Shown: positions 24,750 through 33,247 of the stretch, in pieces | How the letters are laid out: each line of letters starts with the position of its first letter | How positions within the stretch are numbered: the stretch's first letter is position 1 | Source of the DNA: DZBG01 sp049241565 | GTDB taxonomy: Bacteria > Bdellovibrionota > Bacteriovoracia > Bacteriovoracales > Bacteriovoracaceae | Direction of reading: 5' to 3' | DNA: 64,000 bases | NCBI GenBank assembly: GCA_049241565.1 | Contig: JBMLQL010000009.1 | Coordinates: 1-64,000 of the forward strand | Position numbers and translations under genes: made by a program | The notes under the pieces: generated by a model | What the model saw: the letters and a program-made list of their open reading frames with translations, nothing else | Told to the model about the DNA's origin: nothing | Database searches by the model: none

Positions 24750-26099
24750 TTAAGACGTTGTATTAGTATCGGAGTTAAAGCTTCTTAAGAACTTATTAAT
24801 AATCTCGATTTGTGGTGATTCCTTAAACGAGGATTCAAATTCGGATAAAATTTCTCTTAACTTTCGCCCATTTGCATTTAGAATTTTCAAAGAAAGGGCC
24901 TGAGAGTAAAATAGTATTTGTGCCGCGATTACTGTTCCTTCCATAGGATATCGAACAAAACCATTTCCATTCATCACACCATGATGTTGCATGACTATCT
25001 TATCAACACCTTGAGGGGCTCCAGCAAAAGTCCTTACAGTTTCTGCTATCTTTTGAGCGTGAGAGTTGAGGATATTCATTTCTTTGGAGTTAAAGTTCAA
25101 CAAGTCTTCTTCGGATCTGGCCACGAGCATTTCATCATTTGGAAGATTCATATCGCAGAAAAAAGCACTGAATACAAGTTTCTCAGTAAGATCGTCTTTT
25201 TGTTTTTCCGGCCAGTCAGTATGTTCAATATATTGTGAACAAAGAAGTGAAGTAAGCTGAATGAAAGTAAAATGAAAATTTAGTTCTTGTCTCGTTTTTA
25301 AATTTCTAAGAAATGACTTGAACGGACTGTCTTTCTGAAGTCTTTGTTGGACATTTTGCATAGAAATTTCGCAAAGTTTTTGAACTTGAGGTTTTAGTCC
25401 AAGACTTTTAACCATATCTTTTAATGAATGAAAAACCTCACCCTCCGCAATAATCTGACTCCCATCTGTTGGCATCAGTACGTTCAGTCGCATCTCAAGT
25501 TGCTGAATGAGAAGCCGAGAGAAATCTTTTAACCAATCTCGTTTAAGATAAAAATCGTCAATACCACGGCCCATATATTTGCTTATGGCCTCATGGTCTA
25601 GAGGTTCTGAAGCATTAAATCGTTTGATAAATTTTGACTCATTTCCTTGCTTTACCTTAAGAAAAATATCAAACGGAAGAGCCTTGAAATGAAGGAAAAG
25701 ATGGGCCGGCATAGAGACACAATCGATAAATGAGTGATTATTTAGTCCATCTTCATCAATTTTTAATATCTTTTTTAAGCTATCAACCATTTGATCAAAT
25801 TCTTCAAGCTTGTATTGTTGTTCACAGCTCTTAAGATCTTTTTCAAATGTACCAATAGAAAAAAAATGACAAGAGAGAGATTGCTTGGATAGCGCTTGAT
25901 CAATGTAGATGGAAGCTTCAAATTTATTTATATGAGATTGTGAGACGATAGCTGCGACATCAGAAAACATATTTGCGTAGTTCAAAATTTCCTGAGGGTC
26001 CTCAGAAAAAATAAGCTCAACAGAGTGACACATTGAAAAATGAGCCTTAACAATGTCTCTAATCTCTGAATTTTCTAGACAAAATAATAAATGGCTCAT
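24750..26099 (-). CDS. Degenerate HD-GYP-like signalling protein
   Basis: 449 residues. The N-terminal ~120 have the look of a receiver-type alpha/beta domain without a clear phosphoacceptor. The C-terminal ~200 follow HD-GYP order: an HFTFIQLTSLL helix, then SAFFCDMNLPNDEM where HDIGK is expected, SHAQKIAE, and QHHGVMNGNGF (from residue 371) where active enzymes have QHHExxDGxGYP. The second H of HD is replaced by Cys and other metal ligands differ, so phosphodiesterase activity is doubtful; c-di-GMP binding without hydrolysis is possible. Soluble, cytoplasmic. It is upstream of the M32 gene and divergent from the porin gene. Confidence 0.6.
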   Translation of the reverse strand: MSHLLFCLENSEIRDIVKAHFSMCHSVELIFSEDPQEILNYANMFSDVAAIVSQSHINKFEASIYIDQALSKQSLSCHFFSIGTFEKDLKSCEQQYKLEEFDQMVDSLKKILKIDEDGLNNHSFIDCVSMPAHLFLHFKALPFDIFLKVKQGNESKFIKRFNASEPLDHEAISKYMGRGIDDFYLKRDWLKDFSRLLIQQLEMRLNVLMPTDGSQIIAEGEVFHSLKDMVKSLGLKPQVQKLCEISMQNVQQRLQKDSPFKSFLRNLKTRQELNFHFTFIQLTSLLCSQYIEHTDWPEKQKDDLTEKLVFSAFFCDMNLPNDEMLVARSEEDLLNFNSKEMNILNSHAQKIAETVRTFAGAPQGVDKIVMQHHGVMNGNGFVRYPMEGTVIAAQILFYSQALSLKILNANGRKLREILSEFESSFKESPQIEIINKFLRSFNSDTNTTS

Positions 26100-26211
26100 T
26101 TTTTAATCATTAAAAAAGTCATGTTTAGCACTGAGTCTTTATCGGTATATGTTTGAATAAATGAAAGAAAGGCCAAGCACCCGTATTTATTAGGGCTAAA
26201 ATTCTTAGATC

Positions 26212-26245
26212 TCTTAACAAATTCTTAACTATTAAGAAATGTTAA
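26212..26245 (+). promoter_or_regulatory. PHO-box-like direct repeats and dyad upstream of the porin gene
   Basis: TCTTAAC (26212-26218) is repeated at 26223-26229 with spacer aaat, an 11-bp period, the layout of PhoB and PhoP boxes; read as TTAACA it also fits the Gram-positive PhoP consensus. The region also forms a dyad: TTCTTAA-cta-TTAAGAA (26222-26238) flanked by TTAACA and TGTTAA. It lies about 55-85 bases before a phosphate-porin-like gene. Confidence 0.5.
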
Positions 26246-26298
26246 AACCTAGAGATCTTTGTTATTAAATGGGCAAATCTCATTAAAGGAAAGAGTAA

Positions 26299-27486
26299 AT
26301 GATCTCAATTCTCATTCTACTTGCTAGTGTTCAGTTCGTATTTGCAAATGATGTCGCCCCCTTAGATTTAAGTACACTTTCGCAGTTTAAAGATGGTGTG
26401 ACTCTTGAATATAAGCCATTGCAATTTAAATCTAAATTTAGATTCAGAGTCCAAAATCGATTTACCTATGAGACTGAAGAGTCGACAAAGTTTAAGGCAA
26501 AACAAGTAGATTTTGCTGTTAGAAGAATGCGCTTAAGATATGAGGGTAATGTCCTAGACTCTAGGTTACTTTTTAAATTCCAGTTCTCTTTCACTCGAGG
26601 AGATATGGACTTTGATCGTACTAATTATCCCAATATCCTAAGGGATGCTGTTGTCGGTTGGAAACTTTCTGATAAGACTACATTTTGGTATGGTCAAACT
26701 AAGCTTCCTGGTAACAGACAAAGAGTAGTCTCATCAGGTTCTCAACAATTTGTTGATCGTTCTCTTTTAAATGCAACTTTTAACATCGATCGTGATCTTG
26801 GAGCTCAGTTGTATCATCAGATAGGTGACGAAAAACCTTTTTGGGTAAAACTGGCTGTTTCAAATGGTGAAGGGCGTGCTACTGAGAACAAAGATAATGG
26901 TCTTGCTTACACATCAAGAGTTGAATGGTTACCACTTGGTAATTTTAAGGATGAAGGAGATTATTTCGAGTCTGATTTGTCGAGAGAGGATGCTCCAAAG
27001 ATTTCTATCGGTGCGGTCTACTCTGTTAATAAAAAAACAACGAGAAATGGCGGGCAATTAGGTCGTCAGTTTACCACGGTAGGACTTAATAAGGATATGG
27101 AGACATGGTTTGGTGATTTTTTACTAAAGTATCGTGGATACTCGTTCTCAACCGAATATGCAAAAAGAACAACAGATTCACCATTTTTTAAAGATGGCTC
27201 AACCAATGTTACAATTTATGAGGGGGAGGCCATTAATGCACAAATGGGTTACCTATTTGATAACAATATTGAGCCTGCCATAAGATTCACGAAATTATGG
27301 GCCCATGGTGGAGCTAGGGCAGGTGAGAACGATAGGACACAATATACTGTAGGTTTAAGTAAATATATCAATCATCACAAAGTTAAATTTCAAACAGATA
27401 TGAGCTTTGATGAGCAAACCAATCCACTTAAGAAAAGTTACCAGAGTTCTTGGATCTATCGTGCTCAAATGGAAATCGGTATTTAG
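26299..27486 (+). CDS. Phosphate-selective porin O/P family outer membrane protein
   Basis: 395 residues with a signal peptide ending VFAND. The mature sequence alternates polar and hydrophobic residues through many short strands, as in a 16-strand barrel. Family hallmarks are KSKFRFRVQNRFTYE near the start, VRRMRLRYEG followed by FKFQFSFTRGD, and WYGQTKLPGNRQR with the basic constriction residues. Members of the OprO/OprP family pass phosphate or polyphosphate. The upstream PHO-box-like repeats agree with phosphate control. The gene is monocistronic, followed by a weak hairpin. Confidence 0.85.
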   Translation: MISILILLASVQFVFANDVAPLDLSTLSQFKDGVTLEYKPLQFKSKFRFRVQNRFTYETEESTKFKAKQVDFAVRRMRLRYEGNVLDSRLLFKFQFSFTRGDMDFDRTNYPNILRDAVVGWKLSDKTTFWYGQTKLPGNRQRVVSSGSQQFVDRSLLNATFNIDRDLGAQLYHQIGDEKPFWVKLAVSNGEGRATENKDNGLAYTSRVEWLPLGNFKDEGDYFESDLSREDAPKISIGAVYSVNKKTTRNGGQLGRQFTTVGLNKDMETWFGDFLLKYRGYSFSTEYAKRTTDSPFFKDGSTNVTIYEGEAINAQMGYLFDNNIEPAIRFTKLWAHGGARAGENDRTQYTVGLSKYINHHKVKFQTDMSFDEQTNPLKKSYQSSWIYRAQMEIGI

Positions 27487-27492
27487 TTTTAT

Positions 27493-27515
27493 CTTGGGGT
27501 CATCCTGGCCCCAAG
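27493..27515 (+). terminator. Weak hairpin after the porin gene
   Basis: CTTGGGG/CCCCAAG stem with a 9-base loop immediately after the stop codon. No convincing T run follows, so it may be a mRNA-stabilising hairpin rather than a full terminator. Confidence 0.4.
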
Positions 27516-27653
27516 TAGTTTCACTTTGTCACCACTGTGTAGGCTTTTCACTGTAATATTTTAAAAGTAGCCTAGAGCTTTTTAAAGCTGATACTCCTTA
27601 ATGATCAACACACATGGAACGGAGTTCCTGCTGTCTATTTGGGAGGTCCTTTG

Positions 27654-28463
27654 ATGAGAAGTCTTGCACTATCTTTATTTATGTTCGTTTCTGCTGCTCC
27701 AGCATTTGCTCAGTATGGAAATGTCTATTCTTGTGAAGTTGTTCTTATCGACAATTACAACCGAGTGATTGATCGTTTTATCGCTCAGAGAGACTACCAA
27801 ACAAATCGTTGTCGTGATGGTTTGAGAGACTGTAATAAAGAAATGCGTCTTCGTGGAATCAGTGGACGTTGTGTAGAGTCTGATAATATCCCTTCTCCGC
27901 AACCACAGCCTCAACCGAATCCATACCCTTACCCAAATCCACAACCGAACCCTAATCCATACCCGAATCCAGGTCCAGGAAATTATGGAATGGAAGTGAC
28001 AGCCATTGTAGAGAACAGACTTGTTGTTCTCCAAGGGTACTCTCGTGGTGATCTCTTTAATCAATGTATGCAACAAGTTCCAAACCTTGCCGTTGATGAA
28101 ATCACAATGGTGACAAATAATAGTTCTACTCGTCGTCTTGTGAACAATACATCTTACTGGAACCGTACTGCTGATATTTGTAATGTGATCATGACTAATA
28201 TCTCAAACGAAGTAAGCTATAGTTCATTCATTGATGTATTTGGAACTTTAGAGAACCGCTCACTTTCAATCCGCACTAGCAGTAAAGCTGATGCACTTTC
28301 TCAGTGTTATTCTCAAGCGGCGAGTATTGGTAGCATTGATGATATCTCAATCAGCGTGAATAATAGTCAGCTTCGTCAGTTAAGAAATAATTCTTCTTAC
28401 TGGAAAAATGCAGGAGAGATTTGTTTCGTAGTTATGCAACAAATTGATCAAGTCGTAAGATAA
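27654..28463 (+). CDS. Secreted protein with Pro/Asn linker and duplicated C-terminal domain
   Basis: 269 residues from the ATG at 27654 (GGGAGG seven bases upstream). Signal peptide ~1-20 ending AFAQ. Residues 21-78 form a small Cys-containing N-terminal region. Residues ~80-109 are a flexible linker of Pro, Asn, Tyr and Gln. Then two related ~75-residue repeats follow: each has a polar strand region, a Ser-Arg/Lys-Ala/Gly-Asp start of a helix, NNSxxRxLxNN-SYW, and a Cys near its end (DICNVIM and EICFVVM). The function is unknown. It looks like an exported two-domain binding protein. A terminator follows. Confidence 0.72.
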   Translation: MRSLALSLFMFVSAAPAFAQYGNVYSCEVVLIDNYNRVIDRFIAQRDYQTNRCRDGLRDCNKEMRLRGISGRCVESDNIPSPQPQPQPNPYPYPNPQPNPNPYPNPGPGNYGMEVTAIVENRLVVLQGYSRGDLFNQCMQQVPNLAVDEITMVTNNSSTRRLVNNTSYWNRTADICNVIMTNISNEVSYSSFIDVFGTLENRSLSIRTSSKADALSQCYSQAASIGSIDDISISVNNSQLRQLRNNSSYWKNAGEICFVVMQQIDQVVR

Positions 28464-28485
28464 TTTAAAAAGAAAGTAGTAGTGC

Positions 28486-28522
28486 AAGAAAGGGTCTCAT
28501 TTATTGAGGCCCTTTCTTATTT
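28486..28522. terminator. Bidirectional terminator between convergent genes
   Basis: Fourteen-bp stem AAGAAAGGGTCTCA/TGAGGCCCTTTCTT, one G-T pair, 5-base loop, A-rich on the left and T-rich on the right. It sits between the duplicated-domain gene and the lipoprotein gene and touches the stop of the latter. Confidence 0.8.
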
Positions 28523-29269
28523 GGGCCCTTGAAGCTCTAGTCTAATGCCTTCGCATCCATTTACATTAACTCTGTCCTCAAGACCAACCTTTATCATTTG
28601 CTTGAGGGGTATAAAGCTTGATCCTATCGTTTTATTTTTCTTACTATAGAGAGCAATCTCAATACTATAGTCTCCAGTTAGAGAGTTTCCCGCATTAAAA
28701 TTTGAAGGAGTGAGCTCTGCCGCTTCGGTCTTTAGATAATGGGTGATGGGGTATTTTATCTCAATATCAAGTGGTGTAGGATCTCCAACGATTTCAATGT
28801 CGTTAAGTTTTCGATTGTGCATAAAGGCCGGACAATCAAATGCCCTAAAGCGTTCACTGATATAAGAGGCAGCATAAGAAATTTTGATGGCGACAGATTT
28901 AGTTTGATTGATTTCTATATCCTTTTGTCTTCGATGTTTCATACCGGCCATGGGAGCATAAACATAACCAAGAACAAGTTCTTGAGAACCGTATTTGTGA
29001 ATGACTTTAAGAATCCATCCATCCATCTCATATTTTTTATAAAGTGTTTGTTTAGATTCATCTTCCAAGTAAGGAAGGTCTACGGTGAAAATAAAATTCT
29101 GACTGAGAGAAGTGCGTCTTCTTGGTCTTCCCACCTGCCAATTCGTCTCGTTGAGGTTATCAATTTTCACTTCAGCATTTTTTATAAATACGCGACCGCT
29201 TTGCTCAACCAGAGCAGATTCATTGCGGCAACCTAAAATTAAGACAAGCAGTAACCATGTTGCTTTCAT
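28517..29269 (-). CDS. Lipoprotein of unknown function
   Basis: 250 residues. The signal ends in lipobox LILGC followed by RNES. The mature protein is predicted beta-rich and has two further cysteines in its C-terminal half (AFDCPAF, VNGCEGI). No enzymatic motif. It is divergent from the DUF4156 lipoprotein gene at 29324. Unknown function; probably an outer-membrane-anchored periplasmic protein. Confidence 0.7.
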   Translation of the reverse strand: MKATWLLLVLILGCRNESALVEQSGRVFIKNAEVKIDNLNETNWQVGRPRRRTSLSQNFIFTVDLPYLEDESKQTLYKKYEMDGWILKVIHKYGSQELVLGYVYAPMAGMKHRRQKDIEINQTKSVAIKISYAASYISERFRAFDCPAFMHNRKLNDIEIVGDPTPLDIEIKYPITHYLKTEAAELTPSNFNAGNSLTGDYSIEIALYSKKNKTIGSSFIPLKQMIKVGLEDRVNVNGCEGIRLELQGPK

Positions 29270-29323
29270 TCAGTTCAACTTCCTATTAAGATAAATGGGT
29301 ATTTATATTATAAAGGGGATTTT

Positions 29324-29608
29324 ATGAAAGTGATGATTTTTCTTGTTCTGGCCCTTATGGTTGCGTGTTCAACACCCCATCAACTCAATGATCAGGCCAA
29401 GAAAATTGAAGTTTATACTTCGGCACCTAAAGATTGTGTTGTGGTAGGAAAAGTAAAAGGTCTTCATAAAGAAGGCAGTATGGATCTGGCGCGAAATCAG
29501 GCCATTAATGCTGCTGCTAATCTTGGCGCTAATGGAGTGGTCATTAATCAAGAAATCCCTAATGGGATGAAGAATGAGGTTTTCGCGACTGCTTATCAGT
29601 GTGAATAA
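29324..29608 (+). CDS. DUF4156 lipoprotein (RcsF-like fold)
   Basis: 94 residues. Lipobox MVAC follows a short hydrophobic signal. The mature part has a Cys early (KDCVVVGKVKG), an LARNQAINAAANLGANGVVI core, and a Cys at the end (YQCE), which fits DUF4156, small lipoproteins related to the outer-membrane stress sensor RcsF. The stop abuts the stop of the convergent MerR gene with no gap. Function in this organism unknown. Confidence 0.75.
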   Translation: MKVMIFLVLALMVACSTPHQLNDQAKKIEVYTSAPKDCVVVGKVKGLHKEGSMDLARNQAINAAANLGANGVVINQEIPNGMKNEVFATAYQCE

Positions 29609-30562
29609 TTAAACTGTTGAAAGATACTCGTCAAAATGATGCAGATTAGAGAAATAAATCATTCCTTGTTTCTCTAATTCTGTTCTCACATAAGGTTTAA
29701 GATTTCCGCCTATCCAAATCTTTGTTTCTTCTTTTAGATTTGATTTCAGCTTCCCAAGATAATCTTGAAGAGTCGCGTGACCATCTAGTTCATGACCTTT
29801 GGTTACACCCATTAGAATCGCATCACAGTGAAGAGAGTTAGCGGCTTCAGCAAGGGACTCCGCTGGCATATTAGGACCCAAGAAAATAAATTTTATTCCG
29901 TGCTGAACACATAGAAGAGCAGAGGCCAGAATACCAATCTCATGCATCTCTCCCTCAGGGGTTGTGATAAGAACGAGAAAGTTTTTTTGCAATACTCTTG
30001 TGTAGTGACTTCCAATCATCTGTCCTAAATGGAAAGAGACAATAGCACTCAGTGTATGCTCTTGAGCGATGGTAAGTTCATTACGAAAAACCTTATTTCC
30101 GATTTCGTGAAAAAGAGGAACAAGAATATTTAAAGTAAGGTCTCGTGGAGTGAGTGTGGCCTTGGCCTTCTCTAACTCATGAGAGAGGATATCAATTTTA
30201 TAAGCCGCGAGAGCGATATAAAGATTAGTAAGAACCTGCTCATAATTCATGGGCGAAGATTCTTTAACGAAAAAGGCTTTTTGCTCTACTGGTTTACTGA
30301 GTAGTGTAGAATAAATTTCTTTTAATTCTTCTAAAGGGAGATGGGCAATTCTTCCGATAGTCTGACCCTGCTCAGTTAATTTGAACAAGATCGAGAGTTT
30401 TTCAATATCAAACTCAGAGTAGAGACGATGTCCGTTATCAGCTCGAGTAGGAACTACAGCTGTATAGCGCTTTTCCCAGGCCCTAATTGTTGCCGAAGCA
30501 ACCCCTGATAATTGGGAAGCAATCTGAATATTAAAATATTGCATATGGATCAAGTTTAACAT
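29609..30562 (-). CDS. MerR-family regulator with B12-binding domain (CarH/LitR-like)
   Basis: 317 residues. Residues ~8-75 are a MerR winged helix (IASQLSGVASATIRAWEKRY, then GHRLYSEFDIEKL). Next comes a B12-binding helical bundle with an EH pair (QEHTLSAIVSF), and a Rossmann B12-binding domain with EGEMHEIGILASALL, keeping the ExHxxG histidine that ligates cobalt. Relatives such as CarH bind adenosylcobalamin and release DNA in light. The Trp that caps cobalamin in CarH (ten residues before the EH) is Val here. It could regulate acs next door or carotenoid or photolyase genes elsewhere. Divergent from acs. Confidence 0.82.
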   Translation of the reverse strand: MLNLIHMQYFNIQIASQLSGVASATIRAWEKRYTAVVPTRADNGHRLYSEFDIEKLSILFKLTEQGQTIGRIAHLPLEELKEIYSTLLSKPVEQKAFFVKESSPMNYEQVLTNLYIALAAYKIDILSHELEKAKATLTPRDLTLNILVPLFHEIGNKVFRNELTIAQEHTLSAIVSFHLGQMIGSHYTRVLQKNFLVLITTPEGEMHEIGILASALLCVQHGIKFIFLGPNMPAESLAEAANSLHCDAILMGVTKGHELDGHATLQDYLGKLKSNLKEETKIWIGGNLKPYVRTELEKQGMIYFSNLHHFDEYLSTV

Positions 30563-30677
30563 CTAAGTTGAGGTAATTGAATAAGTGTTGTCTAAGTTTT
30601 GATGAAATTATTGAACTTCCACCTCCTTCGGAGAGAGAATAAGAGAACAAGTAAGAATATCAGCAAAGGATACTGCT

Positions 30678-32624
30678 ATGAGTAATGAAAAAGCTTACCC
30701 TGTTAAGAGCCGAGTGGCCGAAAAGTCTTATCTCAAAGGAATGGATCAATATAAGGCGATGTATGGAAAATCAATCAAGGATCCTCAAAATTTTTGGTTA
30801 GATGTGGCCCAACGTTTAGACTGGTTTGTAAAGCCTCCTCAAACATCTGCAGGAGATTTTGATCACGTTAATTATTCTTGGTTTCTTGGTGGCAAGCTTA
30901 ATGCTTCTTATAATTGTATTGATCGCCACCTGGAAAAACGCGCTAATAAAGCCGCTTTTATTTGGGTGAAAGATGAGCCAGGCCAGTATGAGCACATTAC
31001 TTATCAGCAAGTTTTCGAAAATGTTTCTAGGCTTACTAATTTAATGAAGGCCCATGGAGTTCAGAAAGGAGATCGAGTTTGTATTTATCTTCCGATGATT
31101 CCTGAACTTGCGTACTCAGTTCTTGCTTGTGCTCGTCTTGGAGCTATTCATTCAGTGGTTTTTGGTGGATTCAGCGCAGATGCGCTCCAGGGAAGAATCT
31201 TAGATGCTGAATGCAAAATGGTGATCACGGCCAATGAAGGTCTTCGTGGTGGAAAAAAAGTTCCGCTTAAGGCCATTACAGATGAGGCCCTTAAAAATGT
31301 GAATTGTGTGACTACAGTTCTGGTTGTGAATCGAACTGAGACAAAAGTTCCGATGATCTCTGGAAGAGATGTTAATTATAATGAAGAGATTAAAAAATAT
31401 CGTCCAGTGGCCCCTTGTGAAGTGATGGATGCAGAAGATCCACTTTTTATTCTTTACACTTCTGGTTCAACAGGAAAGCCAAAAGGTGTCATGCATACAA
31501 CTGGGGGATACCTCACGTATGCAGCTTTCACTCATCAATATGTTTTTGATTATCATGAAGATGATGTTTATTTTTGTGCCGCTGATATTGGTTGGGTGAC
31601 TGGTCATTCTTATATTGTCTACGGACCTCTGGCCAATGGAGCGACTTCAGTTCTTTTTGAATCGATTCCCACTTATCCAGATGCTGGGCGCTACTGGCAA
31701 ATTATTCAAGATCTAAAGGCCACAATTTTTTACGGCGCACCCACAGCACTCAGATCTCTGGCCCAATTCGGAGATGACCTTGTAAAAAAATATGATCGCA
31801 GTTCACTTCGTCTTTTGGGATCAGTTGGAGAGCCTATCAATCCTGAAGTATGGAAGTGGTACCATGATGTGGTCGGTGATAAGAAATGCGATATTGTGGA
31901 TACTTGGTGGCAAACTGAAACAGGAGGGATTTTAATTACTCCTATTCCTGGAGTTACTCCTACTAAGCCTGGCTCGGCCACACTCCCATTCTTTGGTGTG
32001 CAACCAGTAGTGGTGAAACCAGAAGACGGTGAAGTTATTCATGGTAATGGAGTTGAAGGAGCCCTTTGTTTAAAAGGTTCATGGCCAGGCCAGGCAAGAT
32101 CTCTTTACCGTGACCACGCTCGATTTATTGAAACGTATTTTACTCAGTATAAAGGACTTTATTTCACTGGTGATGGCTGTCGTCGAGATGAAGATGGTTA
32201 TTACTGGATTACTGGACGTATCGATGATGTTCTTAATGTTTCTGGACACCGTCTTGGAACTGCTGAAGTGGAAAGTGCCTTAGTTGAACACAAAAATGTT
32301 CTTGAAGCAGCCGTTGTGGGGTATCCACACGATATTAAAGGTGTAGGTATTTATGCTTATATCATTCTTCACGATAATAAGAGTGCTAATGATAAAGAGA
32401 TGATTGAAAGTATCAAAGATGTTGTCCGTGAAAAGATTGGTCGCTTTGCAGCTCCCGATATTATTCACGTGACTCGTGGTCTTCCTAAGACTCGTTCTGG
32501 AAAAGTCATGAGACGAATCTTACGTAAGATTGCTTCTGCAGAGTATGAAGGATTAGGAGATATCTCTACACTGGCCGATCCAGCGGTGGTGGCCGATATT
32601 GTAGCTGAACATAAAAAAAATTAA
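30678..32624 (+). CDS. acs: Acetyl-CoA synthetase
   Basis: 648 residues, the length of bacterial Acs. The AMP-binding loop is LFILYTSGSTGKPKGVMH, the acetate-pocket tryptophan motif is VDTWWQTETG, and the adenylation hinge gives YFTGDGCRRDEDGYYWITGR. The C-terminal PKTRSGKVMRRILRKIA has the catalytic Lys that is acetylated by Pat-type enzymes in other bacteria. It activates acetate to acetyl-CoA. It starts 115 bases from the divergent MerR-B12 gene. Its stop overlaps the stop of the TPM gene by four bases. Confidence 0.97.
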   Translation: MSNEKAYPVKSRVAEKSYLKGMDQYKAMYGKSIKDPQNFWLDVAQRLDWFVKPPQTSAGDFDHVNYSWFLGGKLNASYNCIDRHLEKRANKAAFIWVKDEPGQYEHITYQQVFENVSRLTNLMKAHGVQKGDRVCIYLPMIPELAYSVLACARLGAIHSVVFGGFSADALQGRILDAECKMVITANEGLRGGKKVPLKAITDEALKNVNCVTTVLVVNRTETKVPMISGRDVNYNEEIKKYRPVAPCEVMDAEDPLFILYTSGSTGKPKGVMHTTGGYLTYAAFTHQYVFDYHEDDVYFCAADIGWVTGHSYIVYGPLANGATSVLFESIPTYPDAGRYWQIIQDLKATIFYGAPTALRSLAQFGDDLVKKYDRSSLRLLGSVGEPINPEVWKWYHDVVGDKKCDIVDTWWQTETGGILITPIPGVTPTKPGSATLPFFGVQPVVVKPEDGEVIHGNGVEGALCLKGSWPGQARSLYRDHARFIETYFTQYKGLYFTGDGCRRDEDGYYWITGRIDDVLNVSGHRLGTAEVESALVEHKNVLEAAVVGYPHDIKGVGIYAYIILHDNKSANDKEMIESIKDVVREKIGRFAAPDIIHVTRGLPKTRSGKVMRRILRKIASAEYEGLGDISTLADPAVVADIVAEHKKN

Positions 32625-33247
32625 ATAAAGAAAACTTTGTTGGCGAGCTCACTCACGTGGTGCTCGCTGACTCTTCCTTCAAAATCCGTGAGAATCTTCT
32701 TTTCTAATTTTTCTATCGAATGAATAAAACCTAAGCTGGTATTTCCTTCAGCAAAACGCGCTGACATTAATTGAACTAGCTCATTAAGTTCTTCTTGAGA
32801 GATTTTTTCTCGAAGATTTTCATCCACAAGAACATGAATTTTGTGCTCAAGAAGACTTACCATAATCATGGCCGTGACTTTATGAGAGACTTTTGAGCTT
32901 CCTAGGCTAAAGAATGATTCTATCGCCTTCTCAGAAGTTTCTCGCGCCACTTCTTGATCAGTTAAAGCGAAGCGCTTAAAAAAATCAAAATGTCCTACCC
33001 AGGTCATGAGGAGAGTGAAGGCAAAAAAACTGATGGGATAAATACTGTGATGAGAAAATTCAAAGAAAAAAACAAAGATCATAGAAAGAACAAAACCGGC
33101 CACAATCCCAAATCTTAAACTGGCAGCAGGATAGGGGTCAGAGGAATTGGCCACCACTAGCAGCAGCTCACATCCTGTTTTATCTTCAAATTGAGTCAGA
33201 CGTGACTCAATTATTTTAATATCTTCTTGTAGCAATAATGATCTCAT
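32621..33247 (-). CDS. Second TPM-domain membrane protein
   Basis: 208 residues from the ATG at 33247 (an in-frame TTG at 33253 also exists); its start overlaps the upstream stop as TAATG. An N-terminal TPM-like segment (ESRLTQFEDKTGCELLLVV) is interrupted by two membrane helices (~48-90). The rest resembles a second half of a TPM_phosphatase fold (VTAMIMVSLLEHKIHVLVDENL). Short proteins of this type follow LemA/TPM genes in many bacteria. Role unknown; third gene of a lemA operon. Confidence 0.72.
   Translation of the reverse strand: MRSLLLQEDIKIIESRLTQFEDKTGCELLLVVANSSDPYPAASLRFGIVAGFVLSMIFVFFFEFSHHSIYPISFFAFTLLMTWVGHFDFFKRFALTDQEVARETSEKAIESFFSLGSSKVSHKVTAMIMVSLLEHKIHVLVDENLREKISQEELNELVQLMSARFAEGNTSLGFIHSIEKLEKKILTDFEGRVSEHHVSELANKVFFI

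Noticed and set aside
26212..26245. Reading the dyad as a Rho-independent terminator of the HD-GYP-like gene promoter region
   Set aside because: It is AT-only, lies upstream of both divergent starts and has no T run, so it fits an operator better.
27675..28076. Antisense 133-codon frame with Trp/Arg repeats opposite the Pro/Asn linker
   Set aside because: The WIRVRLW-type repeats are the reverse complement of Pro-Asn-Pro codons; no independent gene signals.
30562..30598. Direct repeat TCTAAGTT at 30562 and 30591 between the B12-regulator and acs genes
   Set aside because: Two 8-mers 29 bases apart in an AT-rich gap are weak evidence; no symmetry and no match to CarH operators that I can recall.
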